Shown: positions 1 through 6,470, counted from the first letter of the stretch. The stretch is 7,753 bases of DNA from DATBMY01 sp036554605 (GCA_036554605.1 DATBMY010000354.1:1-7753); one strand, 5' to 3'. The notes: generated from the letters alone by a model not told the origin. Program-made: numbers and translations.

Positions 1-339
1 AGCCTCCGCATAGACGCGGCGATAGTCGCGTTCAACAGCAACACGTCGAATGACGGCGGTGGGATCGAGGGCTCTATCGTCTATACGGGATCGTCGCCCA
101 AATCGTCTGACACCTGGACGCTCATAGGAAGCCGCGTTCAGGCGAAGATCAACAACATAGGCTATTCCAAGCGCGACATCTTCTTTGACCCGCGCTTTAA
201 AGGGGGAAACTTCGCGCCGCCCTTCTTCCCCGGCACCTCTTATAACCTCGGCCAGGAGGAAGCCTTGGGAGGAATAGTGGTAGCCAAGGTGAGCTCGGCG
301 ACGCCTACCGGCATGACCTGGTATAGAGAGAATAACTAA
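1..339 (+). CDS. C-terminal end of a pilus-associated (PilX/DUF4900-like) protein, 5'-truncated
   Basis: Frame 1 is open from the window edge to TAA at 337-339, giving the last 112 residues of a protein that begins outside the window. Visible stretches include LRIDAAIVAFNSNTS near the start, then LIGSRVQAKINNIG, then a run containing RDIFFDPRF and APPFFPGTSY near the end. An 'I/L-DAA-I-A-N' stretch, then 'GS-I-G', then 'R-FFD-RF' and 'PPFFPG' resembles, from memory, the C-termini of acidobacterial proteins annotated as PilX N-terminal or DUF4900-type pilus assembly proteins. These are thought to be minor pilins or surface proteins of type IV pili. The N-terminal prepilin helix that would prove this lies outside the window. 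The reading frame is firm; the family call is moderate. It could instead be an unrelated beta-helical surface protein. Confidence 0.6.
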   Translation, partial: SLRIDAAIVAFNSNTSNDGGGIEGSIVYTGSSPKSSDTWTLIGSRVQAKINNIGYSKRDIFFDPRFKGGNFAPPFFPGTSYNLGQEEALGGIVVAKVSSATPTGMTWYRENN

Positions 340-348
340 CGCTTTAAC

Positions 349-409
349 CACAAAGATACTAAGGGCACAAAGAAGATTTATTCTCTTTGTGCCCTTCGTG
401 TCTTTTGTG
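349..409. repeat. Dispersed palindromic intergenic repeat (CACAAAGA/GGGCACAAAG type)
   Basis: A long imperfect palindrome starts ten bases after the stop of the upstream gene. AAGGGCACAAAG (361-372) pairs perfectly with CTTTGTGCCCTT (385-396). After one mismatch the outer arms CACAAAGATAC and GTGTCTTTTGTG continue the stem with one wobble and one bulge. The loop is AT-rich. I recognise this as a repeat type scattered through intergenic regions of many Acidobacteriota and other environmental genomes. No U-run follows, so it is not a textbook intrinsic terminator, although the RNA hairpin could protect the 3' end of the upstream message. Confidence 0.8.
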
Positions 410-504
410 ATGAGCCTGACGCCTTGAACCCCCGCCGCCGTGGTAGTAACATCAGAGCCGCTCGATTATCCAGACTGAAAATCTATACAAACAGGGAAAA
501 CAGC

Positions 505-2067
505 ATGAATCGAAGAGCGATGCGCCGGTTTGTTGCCTCTCTATTACTCGTTATAAGTTTTGCCTGGGTGGCGGCCGCGCAGGATGCCGATCAGGCGCGG
601 CGAGTTTCGGTGGGCTACCGCACTTTGAGGAATACCACCGAGCTGACGTCGAAGCTCTCAGCCGAAGCGCTCGCCGAGGTTGACCGGCTGGCCCAGATGG
701 CCGTGAAGGCCACGACCGACCGCAAGTACGGCGACGCGCTCAAGCACTACTACCACGCGATGGCTATTCTGCGCGATCAGCCGTGGACGCCGCTTAGCGC
801 GCTCGGCGCGGCCATGACCGTTAAGCTCGACAGGCAGATGCTTGAACCGGGCGCCTCTTTCACCCTGCGGCTCGGCCAGATGTTCGCGCTCGACAAAGGC
901 GTCGAAGGCAAGCTCAAAGGCGCGGTGGTTCTGCTTAAGCCGGGCAACCGTCAGGGCCAGCAGCAGGTGCTCAAAGAGCTTAAAACGCTCGAACAGGTTG
1001 ATCCCGATTTCACCGCTCGCGCCTTTACGGCTAAGATTGAGGCCCCTGACGTGGCGGCCGGCAATTACCGCGTTATGGTGCGGCTTTCGGGCGCGGGCGC
1101 CGAGACTATAGAAAAAGGCGCGCCGGTTCACATAGAGCGCGGGCTTGCTTCGAAGGCCGCGGCGGCAAGAGCGCAGGCCGCCAGGGTTGATGCGACGCTC
1201 AAATCGGCGTCCGCCGCGCTGGTTTCCGCGCTTCACTCGGCCCAATACCGCATCGCGCTTTATGATAAGGCCGACCGCGGCGAGATCAATTTCGACCGGA
1301 TAGATTTCAACAAGCAGCTTGACGAAGCCATCGGTATGCTCGACGCTCTTGAGCGCGGCCGCGACCCTCTGGCCGCGCGGCGAGGCGAATTCAAGAAGGC
1401 TTATCTTTCCAGGGTAGATAATACGCTACAGCCTTATCAGCTCTTCGTGCCATCGAGCTACGACGATTCGAAGCCTCATCCGCTCATCATCGCGCTGCAT
1501 GGCATGGGTGGAGACGAGAACAGCTACTTCGCGGGTTACGGCAATGGCGCGTTCAAGGTTGAAGCCGAGCAGCGCGGCTATATCGTGGCCTGTCCCAAAG
1601 GGCGCAGCCCCGCTTCAATGTACCTGAATGATGCCGAGCGCGACGTGATGGACGTTCTGGGCGAAGTCATGCGCGTTTACAAGATTGACCCCGACCGCGT
1701 CTATATGACCGGCCATTCGATGGGCGGTTTTGGCTCCTGGTCGATAGCGATGAATCACCCCGGCGTCTTTGCCGCGATCGCGCCCGTGGCGGGCGGTTCA
1801 TACGCCCCGGCCGGAATGTCGAAGATAACTCACATCCCGCAGATAGTTATTCACGGCGATAACGACAGGACGGTGGCGGTCGCGCGCTCGCGCGAGATGG
1901 TCGCGATGGGCAAGAAGCTCGGCGCACAGATGAAGTACATTGAAGTGCCGGGCGGAAGTCACAGTGATGTGGTCGTGCCGACCTTCAAAGATGTATTCGA
2001 CTGGTTCGACGCTCACCGGCGCCGTCCCGCCGAAGCGAAGGCCGCCGGCGCCGCCTCGAAAAACTGA
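505..2067 (+). CDS. Exported alpha/beta-hydrolase (esterase/peptidase, PHB-depolymerase-like)
   Basis: This 520-residue exported hydrolase probably cleaves ester or peptide bonds outside the cytoplasm. Residues 1-25 form a Sec signal peptide: arginines at 3, 4, 7 and 8, a hydrophobic core at 9-22, and likely cleavage after VAAA. Residues about 28-310 are an accessory region I cannot assign. It has a helical TPR-like stretch near 50-85 and a probable beta-rich section near 110-200. The catalytic domain fills about 315-505: HGMGGDE (His332) for the oxyanion region, GHSMGG with nucleophile Ser405, HGDNDRTV with probable acid Asp454, and GGSHSD with His486. The triad is complete and in order. The start is the ATG at 505, because it begins the signal peptide and follows an AGGGA site (493-497); the frame stays open upstream to a TTG at 424, but that would bury the signal. 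The exact substrate is unknown. Confidence 0.85.
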   Translation: MNRRAMRRFVASLLLVISFAWVAAAQDADQARRVSVGYRTLRNTTELTSKLSAEALAEVDRLAQMAVKATTDRKYGDALKHYYHAMAILRDQPWTPLSALGAAMTVKLDRQMLEPGASFTLRLGQMFALDKGVEGKLKGAVVLLKPGNRQGQQQVLKELKTLEQVDPDFTARAFTAKIEAPDVAAGNYRVMVRLSGAGAETIEKGAPVHIERGLASKAAAARAQAARVDATLKSASAALVSALHSAQYRIALYDKADRGEINFDRIDFNKQLDEAIGMLDALERGRDPLAARRGEFKKAYLSRVDNTLQPYQLFVPSSYDDSKPHPLIIALHGMGGDENSYFAGYGNGAFKVEAEQRGYIVACPKGRSPASMYLNDAERDVMDVLGEVMRVYKIDPDRVYMTGHSMGGFGSWSIAMNHPGVFAAIAPVAGGSYAPAGMSKITHIPQIVIHGDNDRTVAVARSREMVAMGKKLGAQMKYIEVPGGSHSDVVVPTFKDVFDWFDAHRRRPAEAKAAGAASKN

Positions 2068-2075
2068 CTGCTCGA

Positions 2076-3608
2076 TCAATTCATCGTCATCAGCGCCGCG
2101 TAAAGCTCTATGCCGTACCAGAGGTTTTCAATCCTCAGGTTCTCATTCGAGCTGTGCTGGTTGTTGTCGTGATTGACCATCGGCACACCTATCTGCGGCG
2201 CGCCGGTCGCGTCTTCTAATATCCAAAGCGGCACGCTTCCGCCAAGCGTGGGCATCAATACTATCTTCTCTCCCGCCGCGCGCTCGGCGGCGCGTATGAC
2301 CTTCTGCGATACGGCAAGCTCCATGGAAGTGCGCACCGCGCGATACCCCGCCCCTTCTCTCATAGCGACGCGCGCGATCTTCGGGTGCTTGAGCCTCATC
2401 TCGGAGTCGGGCTCTTTATCCGTTACAAAGTAGCCTTGCTTCTTTATGTGCGCGACAAGTCTATCGACCTGGCGTCGGGGATCTACGCCTTTTACGAGCC
2501 GCAGGTCAAGTGTAGCAGTCGCCTCGGCCGGTATTATCGTGCGCGCCTCGCGCCCCACGTATTCGCTGCGTATGCCGTCGATGTTGAGCGAAGGCTCGTT
2601 TATCAGCTCGACCAGTTTTCGCCCTCCGCCCTCCGCCCCCGACAATCCAAGCTCGCGCATAAGCTCCGAGTCGGTGTCGGGCGCATCGGCAAGCGCTCGC
2701 TTTTCCATCGTTGCGAGCGGCACGACATCATCATAAAAACCTTCGATCAGCACGCGCCCGCTCTCGTCTTTCATCCCCGCCAGAAGCCGCGCCAGCATCA
2801 TCGCCGGATTAGGCGACCAGTTGCCATAATGGCCGCTGTGCAGCGCGCGGTTCGCGCCGTAAACGGTTATGTCGGCCGTTACGATGCCGCGCGCGCCAAA
2901 ATATACCAGAGGCTTTCGCGTCTGATGCACGGGGCCGTCCGCGCATATCCACGCGTCGGCCGCGAGCAGGCTTTTGTTGCGCTCGGCTATCTCTTTGAGG
3001 TTCGGCGAGCCGGCTTCTTCTTCGCCGTCGAATAGAAATTTTAGATTGACCGAAGGCCGCTTGCCCGCGGCTTTCAAAGCGTCGAGCGCGACGAGCATCG
3101 CCACTATAGGCGATTTGTCGTCCGAGGCGGAACGGGCATAGATGCGCCATTCCGGATCGAAGGCTTTGCCGCGAGGCGGAAGCTCTATCACGCGCCCTCC
3201 CGCTTCGAGCGCCCTCTCGCGCAGCACGGGCTTAAAGGGCTCGCTCGCCCATTTCGTAGCGTCTACGGGCTGGCCGTCATAGTGCGCGTAGAAGCCTATA
3301 GTCAGGCTTGCGCCCGGAGCTTTTAATTCTCCAAAGACCGCGGGCGACCCTTTTGATTCGAGCAGTCGCGTGTCGATCCCCCGCCGGCGCATCATCTCTT
3401 GAAGCATCTCGGCGTTGCGGCGTATGTTCGCGCTGTCGGAAGCGACGTTCGGGATAGAGAGAAACTCGAATAGCTCGTCGATTATTTCCGCCTCGCGCGA
3501 CTGGCGATAAGCGCGCACTTCATTGACCTGCGCCCGGGCCTCAAACAACAGAGTGTCATTAAGCGATAGAGCCGCAAGCAGGCTCAAGGCCGCCGCAATG
3601 CGCTTCAT
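2076..3608 (-). CDS. Exported M20-family metallopeptidase (dipeptidase)
   Basis: A 510-residue dizinc exopeptidase of the M20 family (carnosinase/PepV/CPG2 relatives), full length for the group. These enzymes remove residues from dipeptides or short peptides. All expected metal and catalytic positions are visible: His109 and Asp111 in YAHYDGQ, bridging Asp163 in SASDDKSP, catalytic Glu197 and metal Glu198 in DGEEEAGS, Asp223 in CADGP, and His485 in NQHSSNEN. The lid/dimerisation domain carries HSGHYGNWSPNP at 257-268. Residues 1-27 look like a signal peptide ending ARA-Q, with a short core (about 5-16) and an unusually polar stretch after it, so export is likely but less certain. The start is fixed by AGGAGG (3615-3620) six bases upstream. 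It is the last gene of a three-gene operon, 27 bases after the VOC gene, and its stop lies 8 bases from the convergent hydrolase stop. Confidence 0.93.
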   Translation of the reverse strand: MKRIAAALSLLAALSLNDTLLFEARAQVNEVRAYRQSREAEIIDELFEFLSIPNVASDSANIRRNAEMLQEMMRRRGIDTRLLESKGSPAVFGELKAPGASLTIGFYAHYDGQPVDATKWASEPFKPVLRERALEAGGRVIELPPRGKAFDPEWRIYARSASDDKSPIVAMLVALDALKAAGKRPSVNLKFLFDGEEEAGSPNLKEIAERNKSLLAADAWICADGPVHQTRKPLVYFGARGIVTADITVYGANRALHSGHYGNWSPNPAMMLARLLAGMKDESGRVLIEGFYDDVVPLATMEKRALADAPDTDSELMRELGLSGAEGGGRKLVELINEPSLNIDGIRSEYVGREARTIIPAEATATLDLRLVKGVDPRRQVDRLVAHIKKQGYFVTDKEPDSEMRLKHPKIARVAMREGAGYRAVRTSMELAVSQKVIRAAERAAGEKIVLMPTLGGSVPLWILEDATGAPQIGVPMVNHDNNQHSSNENLRIENLWYGIELYAALMTMN

Positions 3609-3635
3609 CGGTCTCCTCCTATCTTTTCGGTTTGA

Positions 3636-4034
3636 CTACTTGAGGCCCGCCAGCGGCTGGCCGTAGGTGAATTCAACCTGATGACCGTCCGGGTCGCGAA
3701 TGATCGTCCAGTAGCCGACGCTGCCGCCGGTGTCGGTAGGCGGATATACGAGTATTCCCAAACGCTCGGCCTCTTTTGCGATCTCGTCGATCTGCTCGCG
3801 GCTGTCGCATTGAAATCCTATATGCTCCAGTCGCGAGGTGACCTCGCCCTCCATCAGCACGAGCACGAACTGCGGGTGCTCGCCCGCGCGGGGCTCGGCC
3901 CCGAGCCAGACCGTGCTCCCGCCCTCCGCGCGCCGGTCGCGCACCAGGGATAGGCCGCAAAACTTTTGATAAAAATCTACCGCCCGCCCGAGGTCGCTAA
4001 CCGTGGTAGTCACGTGAGTCCAGCGAATTGCCAT
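3636..4034 (-). CDS. VOC-family (glyoxalase/bleomycin-resistance fold) protein
   Basis: A 132-residue cytoplasmic protein, the usual length for a single vicinal-oxygen-chelate unit of two beta-alpha-beta-beta-beta modules. The first module opens with IRWTHVTTTVSDLGRAVDFY and the second with RLEHIGFQCDS. The C-terminus has the family signature IRDPDGHQVEF. His7, His71 and Glu121 stand at positions that usually bind the divalent metal, so the protein is probably a metal-dependent enzyme and not a drug-binding protein. The reaction cannot be read from the sequence: lyases, epimerases, dioxygenases and thiol transferases share this fold. A TGGAG site lies five bases before the ATG. It sits between the GNAT and M20 genes with gaps of 24 and 27 bases, so co-transcription is very likely. 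Confidence 0.9.
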   Translation of the reverse strand: MAIRWTHVTTTVSDLGRAVDFYQKFCGLSLVRDRRAEGGSTVWLGAEPRAGEHPQFVLVLMEGEVTSRLEHIGFQCDSREQIDEIAKEAERLGILVYPPTDTGGSVGYWTIIRDPDGHQVEFTYGQPLAGLK

Positions 4035-4058
4035 AACTTCTCCAGTCGCAAGTCGCGC

Positions 4059-4913
4059 TCATCGCGCAAGTATATAAAAACAGGTCGTCGTTTCATCCTC
4101 GCGCAGCTTGACGAAGTCCGTCACCGTGAAACCGGCCTCCAGAGCCGATTGGAAGGCTGCCCGCGTCGCCTCTCGCCATTCGAGCCCCGCTTCCGGGTCG
4201 CGCTCCTTGAGTCCGTTTATATCGTAGGGTATCTCAATCAGGCAGCGGTTCTCCGCAAGACATTCTCGAACGTCCGCAAATCGCGGGCGGCCGCTTTCGG
4301 CGTAAACTATCCTGGGCTGCGCGGCGGGCAGCGCGGCGCCGTGAGGAGCAAAGCCCGAAGCCGCCCGCTCGGCCAGCTCGCGCACGCGGTCGCTTTCAAG
4401 CAGCCACCTGACCCACAGCCGGTCGGTCCCGAAGCCCTTATGCAGCGGGCTCGTTGTCTCTTCGCCGTAAAGGTTCACGATGTAGCGGTTCGAAATAACC
4501 CCGAGCTTGGCGAAATTAAGATGCGCGTTGAGGCTCTGGAGCGGGTCAAAGGTCCAGGTTATCTCGTCAATCCCTTTATCGAGCGCTTCGCGACGCTGCG
4601 CTATCTTCAGGAAGAACCCGGCCCGGGCGTTACGGTAATCGGGCCTGACCGCGAGCATGTGCGAATGTATCGAAACGCGCCCATCTTCATATCCCGGAAA
4701 GCCATAGGCAAACCCGATCATGTAATCGCCTTCGAATGCGCCAATCACAATCCCGCCCGCCCACTTTGTCGCGACCAGCGTGCTGAGCGGCACAACGTCG
4801 AGATCGCCGAAGCTCCATGCCTCGCGCTGTATATCTTCAATCGCGTGGTACTCGGCTTCGCCCTCAACATCGCGTATCACGAATCGCTTACCACCTGCTT
4901 CCCATTCGAACAT
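4059..4913 (-). CDS. GNAT-family acyltransferase, COG3375-like
   Basis: Residues about 10-175 of this 284-residue protein match, from memory, the conserved COG3375 group of GNAT acyltransferases. Signposts are QREAWSFGDLDVVPLSTLVA (30-49), GGIVIGAF (53-60), SHMLAVRPDYRN (84-95), LKIAQR (102-107), EITWTFDPLQSLNA (117-130) and FGTDRLWVRW (161-170). Such enzymes transfer an acyl group from a CoA thioester to an amine; the substrate is unknown. The remaining ~110 residues are a less conserved C-terminal domain. One oddity: in the usual R/Q-x-x-G-x-G/A CoA loop the first glycine is Arg97 (RNARAG, 94-99). The frame is open to an ATG at 5003, but the extra 30 residues are unlike the family and no ribosome site precedes any upstream ATG. 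A TACACT box 7 bases before 4913 suggests a leaderless start there. First gene of the GNAT-VOC-M20 operon. Confidence 0.85.
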   Translation of the reverse strand: MFEWEAGGKRFVIRDVEGEAEYHAIEDIQREAWSFGDLDVVPLSTLVATKWAGGIVIGAFEGDYMIGFAYGFPGYEDGRVSIHSHMLAVRPDYRNARAGFFLKIAQRREALDKGIDEITWTFDPLQSLNAHLNFAKLGVISNRYIVNLYGEETTSPLHKGFGTDRLWVRWLLESDRVRELAERAASGFAPHGAALPAAQPRIVYAESGRPRFADVRECLAENRCLIEIPYDINGLKERDPEAGLEWREATRAAFQSALEAGFTVTDFVKLREDETTTCFYILAR

Positions 4914-4950
4914 AGCGCTCAGTGTAGCCTGAGCGCGCGGCCGCCGACAA
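4914..4950 (-). promoter_or_regulatory. Candidate promoter giving a leaderless message for the GNAT operon
   Basis: Read on the minus strand, TTGTCG (4950-4945), an 18-base spacer and TACACT (4926-4921) match the sigma-70 consensus at four of six positions in each box. Transcription would begin at about 4914-4913, on the A of the chosen ATG. No Shine-Dalgarno sequence lies before this ATG, which fits a leaderless start. The assignment is an inference from box matches and spacing. Confidence 0.4.
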
Positions 4951-5035
4951 GCTTGCCACGGCATAAAGGCCACAGGCATCATGAAAGCGGATGGAGGCAT
5001 CATAAATAGTTATCTGTGCAATCGGAGATGGATGA

Positions 5036-5824
5036 ATGATTAAGAGATCGCTGGTTGCGCTCGCGGTGGTGGCATTGCTGCTGCCGGCGAGCTTTGCGCA
5101 GGGCCTGGGCGCGCGGGCCGATCGCGGCACCGCGCGCGCCTCGGCCCCAAACTTCGCGCTGAAGGTCGGCGAGCGTCTGAGCTACGCCGTTTCCTGGTCG
5201 AATTACATCGTGGCGGGCGAGCTTACGCTTGAGACTAAATCGCGCAGCCTTCTTGATGGAGTAGAAGCCGTTCACGTATCGGCAGAGGCTCAATCCGTGG
5301 GCCTTGTGCGCGCGCTGGTCTATAAAGTGAACGACACTTACGTGTCATTCATAAACCCGGCGACGATGCGACCCCTGCGCGCCGAAAAGCACTCGCGTCG
5401 CGGCAATAAACGCGAGCAGTCATCTATCGTCATCGATCATAAGAACCGCACCGCGCAAACGAGCGACGGCCGCACGATAGAGATACCCGCCGACACCTAT
5501 GACATGGCGGGTCTGCTCTACGCCATACGCGCTATGGATCTGGAGATAGGACGTCCGCGCACTTTCAATCTACTCGAAAACAACAAGCTCTACGCAATTA
5601 CGGTCACGGCCGAGGCTAAAGAGAAGGTGACGACTCGCCTGGGGAGCTTCGACGCGATACGCATGGCGACAAAGATGGCGGGCGGGCGTGACAGCGATCT
5701 TTACAACCTGAAGCTGTACGTCACAAACGACGCGCGGCGACTGCCCGTGCTTATAACGGCCGAGCCTTCCTGGGGCGATGTAAAAGTAGAGCTTACCGCT
5801 GCCGACGGAATAGAGAAAAAGTAG
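5036..5824 (+). CDS. Exported DUF3108 domain protein
   Basis: A 262-residue exported protein. Residues 1-21 form a clear signal peptide: Lys3 and Arg4, a hydrophobic core through LLLPASFA, and cleavage before Gln22. After a linker rich in Ala and Arg, the mature part from about 40 to 255 fits the DUF3108 pattern, beginning with ALKVGERLSYAVSWSNYIVA, where the 'F-x-GE-L-Y-V-W...G' start is characteristic. Alternating beta-strand segments follow through ADTYDMAGLLYAIRAM, GSFDAIRMATKM and LKLYVTNDARRLPVLI to the end. DUF3108 proteins are secreted or periplasmic beta-rich proteins without a defined general function. GGAG (5024-5027) lies eight bases before the ATG. The gene is divergent from the GNAT operon. 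No enzyme motif is visible and I do not assign a function. Confidence 0.85.
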   Translation: MIKRSLVALAVVALLLPASFAQGLGARADRGTARASAPNFALKVGERLSYAVSWSNYIVAGELTLETKSRSLLDGVEAVHVSAEAQSVGLVRALVYKVNDTYVSFINPATMRPLRAEKHSRRGNKREQSSIVIDHKNRTAQTSDGRTIEIPADTYDMAGLLYAIRAMDLEIGRPRTFNLLENNKLYAITVTAEAKEKVTTRLGSFDAIRMATKMAGGRDSDLYNLKLYVTNDARRLPVLITAEPSWGDVKVELTAADGIEKK

Positions 5825-5831
5825 GCGGCAG

Positions 5832-5907
5832 GCAGTAGTCAGTGAAATAGAATTTGAAATATGAAATTGCAGATTTGAAATACAAGAACTACTGACCGCT
5901 GACCACT
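5832..5907. repeat. AT-rich intergenic repeat patch with terminal inverted repeats
   Basis: Just after the DUF3108 stop the base composition changes abruptly. ATTTGAAAT occurs twice (5852-5860 and 5873-5881) around a related ATATGAAATT. The patch is bracketed by CAGTAGT (5833-5839) and its exact complement ACTACTG (5888-5894), followed by the echo GACCGCTGACCAC. Repeats built from 'gaaatttgaaat' cores and 'actactgacc/gactact' ends are, from memory, common dispersed intergenic elements in this kind of genome. No coding potential is seen. Confidence 0.55.
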
Positions 5908-5944
5908 ATAACGATCGCGGCGGCTGCGAACCTTTTACCTCACC

Positions 5945-5966
5945 GCAGCGGCCTCTGCAATTTTTT
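5945..5966 (+). terminator. Possible intrinsic terminator downstream of the DUF3108 gene
   Basis: GCAG (5945-5948) pairs with CTGC (5955-5958); G5950 and C5953 can add one more pair across a mismatch. The stem is followed by AA and six T residues (5961-5966). It lies about 120 bases after the DUF3108 stop, in the right orientation. The stem is short and competes with other pairings: GCTGCG (5923-5928) with CGCAGC (5944-5949), and CTCACCG (5939-5945) with CGGTGAG (5970-5976). Confidence 0.35.
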
Positions 5967-6000
5967 GCTCGGTGAGATGCACAAAGCCCGCAGCCGCCTC

Positions 6001-6060
6001 TCCCGGGCTCCTCTCAGAGCCGCTCGCCAGGGGCTCTACCCGGGAATCCCTTATATATTT
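6001..6060. terminator. GC-rich two-part hairpin between convergent genes, possible terminator
   Basis: TCCCGGG (6001-6007) pairs with CCCGGGA (6039-6045). Inside it AGAGCC (6016-6021) pairs with GGCTCT (6032-6037) around a 10-base loop, with an 8-base bulge on one side and a single base on the other. On the plus strand an AT-rich tail ending in five T residues follows (6051-6060). The hairpin lies exactly between the convergent DUF3108 gene and the small minus-strand gene ending at 6062, so a shared terminator or 3' stabiliser is plausible. The U-run is not immediately adjacent, which lowers confidence. Confidence 0.4.
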
Positions 6061-6061
6061 T

Positions 6062-6214
6062 TCAACTCCCTTTCTCTTTCTGCTGGTGGCGAAGCCGAGC
6101 GCTTTTGACGAGCGCCGCTATTACAACCAGCATCACCGCGGACCCGTAGAAGAACGCCGCCGCCAGTACCAGCCACGATACGAAGCTTGAATCCGGTGCG
6201 TTATCAATTATCAC
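6062..6214 (-). CDS. Small single-span membrane protein (50 residues), unknown function
   Basis: Not recognised. The protein starts MIIDNAPDSSFVSWLVLAAA, has one long hydrophobic segment (about 11-36) and ends in a basic tail, VKSARLRHQQKEKGS. This predicts a single-pass inner-membrane protein with the C-terminus inside by the positive-inside rule. The start is a GTG at 6214 with AGGGG five bases upstream; a second in-frame GTG at 6220 would add two residues. Support for real coding: a good ribosome site, clean membrane topology, mostly G/C-ending codons, and the same use of ATA isoleucine codons as the surrounding genes. Against it: it is very short and no homologue is recalled. In size and shape it resembles small accessory subunits such as CcmD-like proteins, but it lacks anything that would let me claim that. 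It is convergent with the DUF3108 gene. Confidence 0.5.
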   Translation of the reverse strand: MIIDNAPDSSFVSWLVLAAAFFYGSAVMLVVIAALVKSARLRHQQKEKGS

Positions 6215-6327
6215 GATCACCCCTGCCGGCGCCGGCCCCGGTTTCCGCCGCTGCGCGACGCGATGACAGGCGACGACTTTGGCCGCGCCCCGACCTCGCG
6301 CCGCGCCTCAGCGGTGCGCGTGTTAGA

Positions 6328-6378
6328 CCGAAAACGACTCTCATCGTTTTGATTTTCGGCACGGTTGTTAAGCCGTGC
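6328..6378. repeat. Tandem hairpins with alternative pairings
   Basis: AAAACGA (6331-6337) pairs exactly with TCGTTTT (6344-6350) around a six-base loop. The overlapping arm CCGAAAA (6328-6334) is equally complementary to TTTTCGG (6353-6359), so two pairings compete. Immediately after, GCACGG (6359-6364) pairs with CCGTGC (6373-6378) around an eight-base loop. Mutually exclusive stems are typical of regulatory leaders or terminators, but no coding region follows closely on either strand. Confidence 0.45.
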
Positions 6379-6470
6379 TCGATATGCCTCAGTGCAACGG
6401 ACGTACCAGCAGGGGGCCGCAGGTTTTACAAGTGTTTAGAGCTATTGCCGCCGGATTCCCCGCACAAGAG

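Noticed and set aside
340..423. CRISPR-like repeat at the CACAAAGA/TCTTTTGTG sequence
   Set aside because: It is one palindrome, not an array of equally spaced direct repeats with spacers.
424..504. TTG start at 424 extending the alpha/beta-hydrolase by 27 residues
   Set aside because: It would place 27 polar and basic residues before a clear signal peptide, has no ribosome site, and the ATG at 505 has an AGGGA site.
2385..3035. 216-codon open frame on the plus strand opposite the M20 gene
   Set aside because: Antisense to a complete M20 peptidase with all catalytic residues; a product of GC-rich codon bias.
3966..5009. 347-codon open frame on the plus strand opposite the GNAT gene
   Set aside because: Antisense shadow of a gene with recognisable family motifs; the translation has no known motif or ribosome site.
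5907..6060. A tRNA or known structured RNA suggested by GGTTCG on the minus strand and several stems
   Set aside because: No acceptor, D-arm or anticodon arrangement could be assembled, and no signature of RNase P, SRP or tmRNA was found.
5972..6190. 72-codon plus-strand frame across the hairpin and the small membrane gene
   Set aside because: Weak start, arginine-rich composition, and it overlaps the better-supported minus-strand frame at 6062-6214.
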